A stretch of 64,000 nt of DNA from Arbacia lixula (Eukaryota > Echinodermata > Echinoidea > Arbacioida > Arbaciidae): assembly GCA_963669155.1 (NCBI GenBank), contig OZ022585.1, positions 10,310,378-10,374,377 on the forward strand, in the 5' to 3' direction. Of this stretch, positions 49,001 through 61,000 are shown piece after piece (position 1 is the stretch's first letter; each line of letters starts with the position of its first letter). The translations under genes and the position numbers were made by a program. The notes beneath the pieces were generated by a model that searched no databases, was not told the origin of the DNA, and saw nothing but the letters and a program-made list of their open reading frames with translations.

Positions 49001-52000
49001 TATGGACAGTTAATGTTTGAATTGACTTTTAAGTGAGATTTCCAGGGAATAAATTTATGTAAATGTACATGTGTATTTTACAGATAAGGACAGTTTATAT
49101 GTATTTTTTTTTTTAATTTTAAAAAGAGATTTCCAGGGAATGAGTTCATGTAATTATTTTGATAGATTTGTACAATTTCTGTCAGATTAGGACAGTTTAT
49201 ATATTGATTGACTTTATAATCAGATTTCAGGGTTATGAATACCTGTCAACATTTCCTCACATTCTCACAATTTCTGTAATATTAAAACAGTAATTATTTG
49301 AATTGACTTTCAGATTAGATTTCCAGGTAGAGAATTTATGAAACTACATATATTTTTTTAATCCTAATTTTGTTTAATCCCATCAGGTGATCGACGTCTT
49401 GGGATCTCTAGCCAATGAGGATGAAGGGGAAGACGGCTTAATCCAGCCCAATGCAACCATCCAGGCTTCTATTCACACCCTTCATGTGTCTCTCAGGGGC
49501 ATCAGCAATGCTGTCTTCAAGAAGAAAGAACCAAAATTCAATCCAGGTAAAGGAGCTTCCCTAGTTTGGGATTATGTAGGATTATGTGGATTAAAAAAGA
49601 ATGAAAGTTCTGTCCAGTGCTTAGGACATGGTTTGTGAGCCTTGGTCAAGATTTGCCATGGAACCAAATTTGCCAAAGGGGTGTGGCTAAATTGTGTTGT
49701 ATAAGGTATATGAAGTTTATTCATAGGCGGTTGTCTATTGTCTGAACAGCAGATTGTGTGGGAGTCATGCTACATATATGCCGGCTCAGTAAAGATTGGG
49801 TTAAACAATATGAACAGAGAAAGAGAGAGACAAAATGAGATGGATTTCCTTTCAGTTTCTAGTATATTACACAATCTACCAAAGGTATATCAACATGTTA
49901 GTTTGAAGTGCAGCACAACCAATGACAGTGATATTGCAAAGACATTTTCTCTCTGTTATATAAAATATGTTTAATTTTTGCATTACTTTTAAAAAATATT
50001 CTGCCTTTAATCACCCAATTCGTTATCTGTTAGTGAAATAAAAAGTTCTGCTGAAGGAAAAGTAAAGAATTACACAGGGTTTAGGGCATTTCAGCACAGT
50101 GGCATACATGCAAATTTGCACAGATCCACATACCGATAAGTGTATTATATGTTCTTTCGTGTGAGTTGGAAGTCGAAGAAAATCAATGATAGAACTGTAG
50201 AAGAGAAGAGTACCAACACTAGTGGCTACCATTGAAATGAAGGATTACTGTCCCTAAAGCCTTAAAGCGTTCTTGCTTATTGTGAGTGAGCTTTTATCTA
50301 TTGGGTAAAACCCGTCTTTACAAACTCAAGTTTACTGCCCATTTGTCTCAACAAGGATTGTGTTTCTGGTTTCAGTAGAAAGCCTATATCATGGCCTAAA
50401 TAACTTTATCCCAAATGGAACAGGTCGTACATGTTATACCCTCCAAAATGAAGAATCATAAGAAAATGTGAAAAACGTTTCCTATACAAGCAATGATAAG
50501 TAAATTCCATGTAAGAGTAGTTCATCATTCCAAAGCTTGAAACAAATGACATGATCAGAAAGAAAATTTAATTTTCTCTAACTTTCCTGCATATTATTTT
50601 CAGAAATATCCATATCATAACAAGTTATAGCCATTGATATGCAACACATTGTGTTACGACCAGATAAAAACTGCACTCTCCACATTAATGCCAGGGAAAA
50701 AATAAGTTCAACATTTTTGAGGGCTACCTTTTGAGCACATTGGCTGTTCGGCTACAATTTTACATTATGTCTATGGGAATTTTGGGGGCTCTTTTAACAT
50801 TTTTCCAGAGCCCCCCTGTGTTTTTTTCCCTGATTAATGCGCGGCAGAGTAGGCCTACTGTATAAAGTCATAGAAAAGGAAGCAGCCCCCACAAATAATG
50901 CAATTTTCTACCGTGCACAGGTATCACTCCGCTGGTGGTTGGAGAGGTGGGTCAGTTCATCGATGTGAAGGTTAACGAGGGTGAGGCCTTCGAGCCCAGA
51001 GCAGCCATGCTGGGCTCCACCAAGACTAAAGGACTCCATGCCACCAAGTCTGCAGGCCACATCAGGGATGATAAAGCCCTGGTGGCCTTCCCCAATGACA
51101 GGGCTGGCAGTATCAGGCCCAGCTACCGCAGGGAACAATACAAGTACATACCCTTCAGATGGAATATTATTTTTGCTGCTTTTTTTCAATAGGAAGTATA
51201 TAAACCATGTACTTTAACAATGGGATCAAGTAGCTAGACGATTTTTCATTGAACTCCAGAGTCTAATACTCCAAACGTTACTATGTCAACTGAAAGCACG
51301 ACTAGTATTTGTACTTGCGGATAGCAACACAAGCAGGTAAAATGTAAGATACTACAGTCCATAAAGATGAGCATATGATTGTTGCTTCTTCACTCCAAAT
51401 CAGCCATTGAGATTTCAAAGCACTAGGGCAAGGTTGCTAGATTAATAAGAAACAACATTTGTTACACTACGTTATAGGAAAATATCTGGTCTAAAAACTT
51501 GAGAATGGTAAGAAGGCTCCTTAAATTTGAAGATCAGCAGTTAAATTTACATATTGGTCTCATCATTGTTAGATGCCTGAGCTTGCTCATCAAATATGTA
51601 GGAAACTACCGTATGAGTGTGCAAGTGAGTACAGTAAAAAAGGCGGGAATATTTTTGCCCCACAAATATGCATTCAACATTATTTTGTTGTTGATATCAT
51701 GCATGCATGTTGTTAAATGTGCGGTCCTACAGTGATTCACGAAAATCACAAAGATGAAACCCATAACAGCTCATAGAGTACCTATAGTCTATGAATTGTT
51801 TGCTTATCCTGTTGATTCTCTATAGAACGATCTTTACTAAGACTGAGCGTCACACCTACGTCGATCCCGACTACGCCTATGATGAGGAGCAGCTGGCCGA
51901 TGTGATGGCCCACAAGGGCAAGTACAACGACTACCTACAGGAGAACAGGGCCAAGAGGGTCGGCAAGCTCAAAGCAAAGTAAGTCAGCAAGTCATAGATA

Positions 52001-55000
52001 ACCTCTTTGCTCCCCATTAGATTTGGGGGTTCGCGAACCCCAATCCACTTAGGATGTCAGAATATTCCATGGAATTACAATATCCAAAGGGGTGTGGCTT
52101 AATTTCGCCCCATAGGAAATTTGAAGTTTATTTATAGCCTATTGTCTATTGTCCATACAGCAGATTGTGCTGGAGTCACGCTGCTCATTATCTGAGTGGA
52201 ATAAAGCCAGCCGGCAAATAAAGGGTTGTAGTAGTAATAATTGCGGCCCGTGTTTATGACAGAATCATTATGACATCACCACCAGACTCAAATATTGCAA
52301 CAATTTGATGATTTTTAGATTTCAAAATTTCCTTCCCATCATCGTGAAATCAAAAAAGAATGGGACGTGGTCATGCCAGATTGGCACTCCATTGGTTGTA
52401 TGTCCAGTACTAACCCTTGCCCTTAACTTTCAATATGATAATTTAGCATTAAGGAATGAGTGTGACACACAGAACGTATAGAGCAGCATTTTGTCTGGCA
52501 AGGAATGGGTTAACATCTGTTTCACTTGTTCCTCCAGGGAGTTCAAGGAGCTCAACAACAAGACTGACATCGGTGTCAAGCCAGCGTCCGGACTCAGGCC
52601 ACCGAAGCTCAAGGCTGATGAAATCAACGACAAGCCAAACTGTAAGTTGCAATTGATAAACGGTTGATTGTCCACACGGCTCTGTGTTTGATCTATATGG
52701 TGATCCCTTTTGTTTTTTAACACATCCTTTCTTTTTAAAACCAGTCATAAATCAATTTCATCATATTGCCTTGAAGATTTTTTTTCCCTGAAGTTGTAAT
52801 CATTTACCATGTGTATTAATTGTTATCAGCTATTTGAGCATGTATCATTTCTTTATTTTTGTATGTCTCTTTATATATTGAATTGAATCAAATTGCATAA
52901 TTTATTGTCCATTCATGGAAATTTAGATTACTCACAAAAGGTAATACATAGACTTCAATCCAGCATAAGATATAAGTAAATTGGTTGAAAAATCTGCAAT
53001 AAAAATAAATTAATAATCTTTCACTTGACCCTGTGCCTGATCAGCTGCTCCGTTTGAGGGCAGCAGTCGGCATGACATGCTGAGCTCCAAGCGGCTGAGT
53101 GAGAGGGAGAAGATGTCTGCCAAGCAGCCCAGCACCGGCGGCCTCAACGCCGTTCCCATGACGACCCAGGAGAAGGCCGACTGCAAGAAGATCCTGTCTC
53201 CACAGCAGCTTCATCAGGTGGTCATCGGTAGGTCCCTCGGTTTATTGCCATTTGGTCCAATTCCAGTTGGTCCACTCACCATTTCGTCTACAAGGAACCC
53301 CTTAAAAATACCATTTTAGATTAAAATACTGGGTTAACTTATCAACAATTCTAATCTACACCATAACCTCAAAGGTTTACCCTAATCCAGACCCCCTACC
53401 CTTATTCAAACCCATACACATCAGCATGTGATGGTAGGCAAAAAAGTGAATGGACCAACTGGGATTGGATCAAATGGCAAATCACTGATCCCTCTACAGC
53501 TGAGAGAAGATGGTCTGTATAGTTCCCGCGGCATGACCGACCAAGCCTCATAAAGATGGTTATGAATAGACTTATGGTATTTGAGGGCAAATTTCAGAGA
53601 GATGAAATGTTTAGGGATAATCCACCTGGAGCTAGTTTTGATAAAAGCAGAAATAGGCAAGAAACATAGTAGGGAAGGTTTGATGAAAATCCGTCCCAGG
53701 ATAAGATTTGTAAGAATTGTGATTTTGTGACATAATGCGCTCCCATTATGTTGTGTCCTAATTTTTTTGAAAATGTCCTTTTTGTTAAAAGGATATGGAT
53801 TATTTTACCTGTGCATTTGCTGTATCACTAGACACATGTTTTTACTCACACACCTCTTTGAAAAAGCATTTATTCATCAAAAACAGAAAAAGAGCAATTT
53901 ATGGAAATATACAGCACACAACATGTATGGGAGAGCACCTCACACCTGACGTTACAAATCCAAGATTTTAAAAGATCATAACTTTCATATCCTTAGATGG
54001 GTTTTTGTCAAACCTTCTCCTGGCTCCCAGAAACGTACCAGCCAAAGCTTCTTTAAGTACTTTTTCATCATATTTGAATGTTGTTGATATGTACAAGCAT
54101 TAGTTCAACTATTCAGCCATAGTTCAAGATTATATTTATGGAACTTCTTTAGAGAAAAGTTACTTGAGAAGGATTTTACTAAAAATTGTATATCCGTCTC
54201 TGAAGGAAGCCTGTATACCACTTTACACATTGCACGCACTTGCAGCATGTTTTTATTTACAATTCACAATATGTAGTGGATACACAATAGCAATGCTCAT
54301 GAGCAACCAGTTACATTGGATATTCACCATTTGTTTATCAATAGTGTGCACACGCAAGGTACATAGGTACAGTGGCTGGTTGCCCAAAATAATCTTTTTT
54401 CTGATCTAGAATCTTTGTAGTACACAGGTTTAGATAAATCTTTATTCTTTTTTTGTCTCGCCCACCGGAGGTGAAGGCGAGACTAAGGGATCCAAATGGC
54501 GTCCGTCCGTCGTCTGTCCGTCGTCCGTCCGTCGTCCGTCCGTCGTCCGTCACAAATGTTAAAGTTTACCTGCAAGACTCTCTTATGATCCATAACTTGG
54601 CAACTGTTACAGCAATGGCAGCCACACTTGGTTGATAGAAGCACTAGGGGTATCTTCATGTTATGGTGTTGTCAGAGGTCATGTGATGATGTCAAAGGTC
54701 ATTTGAGGTCATATATTAAAGAGTATGTGCAAGACTCTCTTTTTCTATGTTAAAGTTTACCTGCAAGACTCTCTTTTGACAAATAACTTCACATAGGTTG
54801 CTTGGATTTCAACCTAACTTGGGTCATAGATGCACTGGGGGTACCTTCATGTTATGATACCGTTGGAGGTCACAGGATAAGGTCAAAGGTCATTTGAGGT
54901 CATACGTTAAAGTTTACCTGCAAGACTCTCTTTTGACAAATAACTTCACATGGGTTGCTTGGATTACATCTAACTTGGGTCATAGATGCACTAGGGGTAC

Positions 55001-58000
55001 CTTCATGTTATGGTGCCATTGGAGGTCACAGGATAAGGTCAAAGGTCATTTGAGGTCATACGTTAAAGTTTACCTGCAAGACTCTCTTTTGACAAATAAC
55101 TTCACATAGGTTGCTTGGATTACAACCTAACTTGGGTCATAGATGCACTGGGGGTACCTTCATGTTATGGTGCCGTTGGAGGTCACAGGATAAGGTCAAA
55201 GGTCATTTGAGGTCATACGTTAAAGTTTACCTGCAAGACTCTCTTTTGACAAATAACTTCACATAGGTTGCTTGGATTACAACCTAACTTGGGTCATAGA
55301 TGCACTGGGGGTACCTTCATGTTATGGTGCTGTTGGAGGTCACAGGATAAGGTCAAAGGTCATTTGAGGTCATACGTTAAAGTTTACCTGCAAGACTCTC
55401 TTTTGACAAATAACTTCACATAGGTTGCTTGGATTACAACCTAACTTGAGTCATAGATGCACTGGGGGTACCTTCATGTTATGGTACCGTTGGAGGTCAC
55501 AGGATAAGGTCAAAGGTCATTTGAGGTCATACGTTAAAGTTTACTTGCAAGACTCTCTTATCACAATTGTTTTGCGTAGCAACGGAGATCGCGATATTTC
55601 TGGTTATTTTCGCAAGTGGGCGAGACACAATATTGCTAATGCCTTGTTTTGCATATAACTCAATTTTTCTCTTTGTTCCTTCAGGACCTCCCACCATTGA
55701 CTTCAAAGAAGTCTGCTTGAAATCTACAAGCAATAAACAGCTGAACATTGTCAACAACCTGGACCAGTTCATTCATGTGGTGGTGGAGGTGAATATCTGG
55801 GATTCTCATTTTATTTTGAGCTGGAGTTTGTCAGTGAGGACACTTGATAATGTATATTTATCTTTCACTTCAAGTATTGACTGCCACTGAACATTCCTTC
55901 ATGCATATATTGTACATATTATTTGTGTACAGGTTTTGGTCAACTTGCTCAATAATATTCTCATTCTCACTTTCATTTCAGTCTCACAGATTGATGGATG
56001 AATCTGTATTTTGTGCATTCCTCGCTCTTTTATTTGTAAACTGCCATTAATTTCTAAATTCTCACAAACCTTGATAGGCTTGATAAGTAGCCTCCGCCAA
56101 TTTATTTTTGATCCCCCCCCCCCCCCCCCCCGCCCACCACCCCCTGACGTATGTTTGACTCCCTGCTCAGATTGACTGCAGAGAACTGCGCCAGACCAGC
56201 CCGCTCTCACAGGTTGTACCCCCTAACACTAAGGCAGAGCTCCCCCTCATCTTTGAGTCCAACATCAGAGGAAAGTTCACAAGGTAATGTTTCTAATGGT
56301 TGTCATGGTGATAATGATTGGGATTCACCAAGCTCTTTGTAAGCTACAAGCAACTTTAAGCATGACTGCATGGCTACCTAGTGTTCTTGCGATCAGATTC
56401 TCAATGATTTTGATTTCCATCAGCTAAAATTGAAAGCTGATCTTTGTCAATTAAAATTCTTGTCGCTAACAAGCGTCTGACTTCAAAGTTCATGATTTCT
56501 CAAATTTGTTTAGGATTGTTGGAGATTAACTCCCACTATGTCAAGACAGGAACAAGTATGGGTATCTGATTTAGCACCAGAACGGGTCACCAGTTGTGCG
56601 CAAAGTTGTTCATAGCTTACAGACAGCTTGGTGAAACACCTCCCTCTCCCCGGGTCCTGTAAACTCAGTAGAGCGCTTTAACGTTGGAAAGTATGCATCG
56701 GTCATATTAGAGCATAAATATTCAGATGTGTTCTATGTGTTTGTATATATTATACTTTCACTACATTTGTTGGGATTGTAAGACTTCATTGTATATGCAT
56801 AACATTACCCATAAAAATCATTCGCCATCCAAGCATTCACACAGTTTATAGATTTGACATAAGGTCATGTGTGATACATATTAATCATTGATTTACAACT
56901 ATAAACTTGTGATTATGTTTTTTTTGTTATCATTCAGGAATGTGAAGTACACAATCAACGGCCATCATCGAGACCATGTGACTGTCTATGCTGATGTTGT
57001 GCCTGTAGCCTTAGAGCTGACAACAGAAAAACTAGAGCTAACTCCAACACCAGGCATGCCGGCTGAAGCAGGTAGGCTGACAGAGAGAAGGATGGAATGA
57101 GAGAGAGAGATGGGAAAAGTGGATGAATGTTGAGAAGGAAATGTAGGTTGATGTCGTGCCTGTAGCCTTGGAGCTGACAACAGAAAAACTAGAGCTGACT
57201 CCAACACCAGGCATGCCGGCTTAAGGAGGTAGGCTGACAGAGAGAAGGATGGAATGAAAGAGAGAGATGGGAAAAGTGGATGAATGTTGAGAAGGAAAAG
57301 GGGAGCAAGAGAGGATAAATGAGAGATAGATACATATAGCAAGAGGGAGAGAAAAGATGAGAGAAAGAGCAAACAAGTGAAAGTGAGAGAGAGAAAGAGA
57401 GAGAGAGAGGGGGATGAGTAAAAGAGAGAGAGAGAGAGATAGAGTAAGAATAGAGAAAGAGAGAGCACAAGTAAAATGGACCAGGGGGGAAGCATGTGGA
57501 GTTACATAGCCTTTAAAAACATTAAGACTCAAATGTGTAACATGATGCAAGTTTCTCTCGGTGCTTACCATGGGTGAATTCCATATGAAGTGATGCAGAA
57601 ATGTTGTTATGTGTACTTGGGTTCTCCATACCTTATATAAGGGAAAGGCATCCCATGGTGGACCGCACAGCCACACTCAGACATTGATTGCAGTCATGTC
57701 CGCTTCCAGTCTAGTTTACTAGTGTATGAGACTGGAAGCAGTCATGACTGCCAAGTGAAATCTGGATGTGCATTATGGGACGACTTTCCCCTTAAAGGGC
57801 AAATACTGTACTGGGAAGGCAAAAAAGCCTTCAAAAGGTAATTGTTAGCAATCTTCTTGCCAATGGTCTTAAATTCATGTATTGTCTATTTTAGAAGCTT
57901 GCTGAAAGTTATTCGCCCTCAAATGATGTACATTTGTAGTAATGAGTGATTAAATCACAAATCCTCAAAATGTTCGGGCCGAACATTTTGAAGATTTAAT

Positions 58001-61000
58001 CATTAATAATTAATTACTCCATATGTGGATCATTTGAGGGCAAATAACTTTCAGCAAACTTCTAAAGTAGTCAATACTTGAATTTAAAACCATTGGCAAG
58101 AAGATTGCTAACAATTACCTTTTGAAGGCTTTTTTGCCTTCCCAGCACAGTATTTGCCCTTTAAAGAAATTTGCTGCTGGAGAATTCTCCCTGTCGCGTA
58201 TAGCTCCCCGAATCTGAACGTGTGTGGCGCTCTAATTTTTTTACCTTTAATTCTTGGGATATGAACTACCGGTCCACGAATATTCAGCAATCCCGTACAA
58301 TAGGGGACCAGGTACTATCCAACTAATTTTATGAATTTGAACCCTAAACCTATCCCTGACCTTAATACTTACCCTAAACCTAATTCTTAACCTAACCCTG
58401 ACTCTAACCATAACCCTACACAAAATGTTCGCTGCTTAATTCATTAAAAAAGGGATTTCTAGGTCACTTTCTGCCGACGACAAACTCTTATCGAAAGTAT
58501 ACGTCCCAAGAGCAATCGATCAGATATCGGTATCGCGAGGTGATATCGCTTGATATCGGCTAGATGCAATAGGGAGAATTGCTGTGTACCATGTGAACTA
58601 ATGGGAGTTTGTATGTATTCTTGCCATCGCTGCGTGCTGCAGGTCTGAGGGACGTGATCCGTCTGCTGAACAAGAGGAACTTTCCCGCTGAGTTCACCTG
58701 GCAGCCCATCCTGGGAGAGAGAGGCACGGCCTTCTCCATCAGACCTGCCACCGGTACGTACCAAGCAGACCATGAGGGTGTCTCTCTCAAGTACTATTGG
58801 TGGATTTATAGTTTACTTGTCATTAATTCATGTTTGTTTTGCTTGTTATGAATTTATTACAATTCATTACAAATTATTGCAGTCAATCACTGCTTAAAGG
58901 TGGCCCGTTCTTTTTACATACGTCTGCAAACTTCATGAAAGTTTACACATATTTAGCACATATGTTTGGGATACCAACTGTAAAATTTTAAGGTCAGAGG
59001 TTCTACAATTCTAGTAGAATCTCGATTTTATTTTTTGAAATTCCGATTTTTTTTGTGATAGCAAAAAAGAAAGCTCAATCAATTATCAAAGATTACTTCC
59101 TCAAAACCGATTGTTATACTTTGTCGATTCCAGGAAAAAATTATACAGCCACTCTCTCTCAAATGATGACAAAGTCAGGGAACTTTCAGAATTAGGTCTG
59201 CAAAAGGGATGGGCTACCTTTAAGCTCATGGAGCTGCATGGTTGTGATCAGTGGCAATTGCAGAATTCATCCCTGCCTTGTTCTGATAGTGTCTTTGCTT
59301 CTCCTTCAGGTACGGTGGAAGCATTTAAGGACTTAGAGTGTGAGGTGGTCTTCCATCCGTCCTACCACGCACCAGAAGACGGGGAGTTTGCCCTTCAAGT
59401 CCATGGTGGCGAGACGCAGCGACTCAAATGTGTTGCCGATGTAAGTTAAACTTTGCTTTAATGTCTTCCTCCGTCCATTCATTTCAAGGATGTGAATAAA
59501 GAAGCAGCGAATGTGTCACTATACTTCAGGACTTAATAAATCACCCAAATATTTATTTTAAAAGATTTTTTTTTGATGGGGGGGGGGCTTCAAAATATGC
59601 TTTATCAGACATAGTGTCAGTATAAGGCATACTATGTATACCATAAGATAATTACAGGCCACAAGAAGGATTTGATTCTCAAAAAATATGTGTCACATTG
59701 TTGTTAATCATTCTATTTATGTATTTTTGGAAATTGAAATGCATGTAGGCGTGATTTTAGCATTGTAACAGTTGAAGAGAAGGTTATACATTGCTCCTTA
59801 AAGTCAGGATGTCCCATTTGCAAAAGTTATGAAACTCGTCTGGAATTAGCAGTATACCCAAACAATGACGTGTATGAAATCTTACAGTCATAGCCTCATG
59901 AAGCTTTTCAGAAAGAGTGAAAAAACTATTGATGTTAACATTTGAAACCTAGCGGCCGCAGTCTACATTCACGATTGCCCCTGTCGATGCGCAATGTCAT
60001 GTACCGCGCACCGCAGACATGCTCTTATTGAAGGCATGAGTACGCAGCGGTCTCCGGTCTCTAGGCTATAGGTTTCGGACCACCAGCCCAAAACATCAAA
60101 ATGTAGCGATTGCTATAATTCAGTAATAAGTCAGTTTTCAATTCAATCATTGAGAAGAAATTTCTGATACAGTATCTTCTTCCACTTTCCATGGTTGTTA
60201 CAAAATTTAATTTTTTTATTGCTTTAACCTACAAAAGGGAATAGTGTCTTATGAGGAGTGTACTTACTGACATTGAATCCATCGTATTGTAAAACTCCTC
60301 TACACTCTTTGCACTGATTGTTTTTCAGCTTGGAGTGACACAGGTGATGTTCATGGAGAGGAGGGTATTGTTTGGGCAGGTCCCTCTTCACCTGACCACC
60401 ACCAGGACCGCTGTGCTGCATAACAACAGCATCAACCATGCATACTTCCAGGTGAGTTACACGGCTTTTAATCAGAGTGAAAGCTGCCTTAGCGACGGCC
60501 ACCACCATAAAACCAACAGTGCCTTGATTGTACTTCAGTTGAGCTGCCAAGTAGTACTGATTTTCAGTATTTCATACTGAAATTATAGAAGAATACTGAC
60601 GGTTTCATGCAAAATACTAATTTCTTAAGTTTTAGTTCATATGTTGTCCTATTGTCTTTATTTGAAAATACTGATTTTTTTTCCATCAAAATACTGATAT
60701 TTAGCCTTTAGATAACTGAAATGCTTTGTTGGCAGCCCTGCTTCAGCTTTATGTGTAGGTTCTGAATGGTTCTGCGTAGACATTTATATTTAAAAAATGT
60801 TTCTCATGGAAACCTTTGTTAAAGTAACCTGTCTATAGGGCCACCTGCTTATGAAGCCTGCCAATCTTGTCTCCCTTAAAAGGGATAGGTCACCCTGAAG
60901 ATGACTTGATTTCAATAAAAGCAGAAACATGAAAGCAACATATTAGTGAAGGTTTGACGAAAATCGGTCGAAGGAAAAAAAAGTTAGATTTTGACATTTC

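Noticed and set aside
56986-57676. Ser/Leu-rich minus-strand frames up to 169 codons
   Set aside because: Generated by the GA-rich tract and the exon 15 duplication read in reverse.
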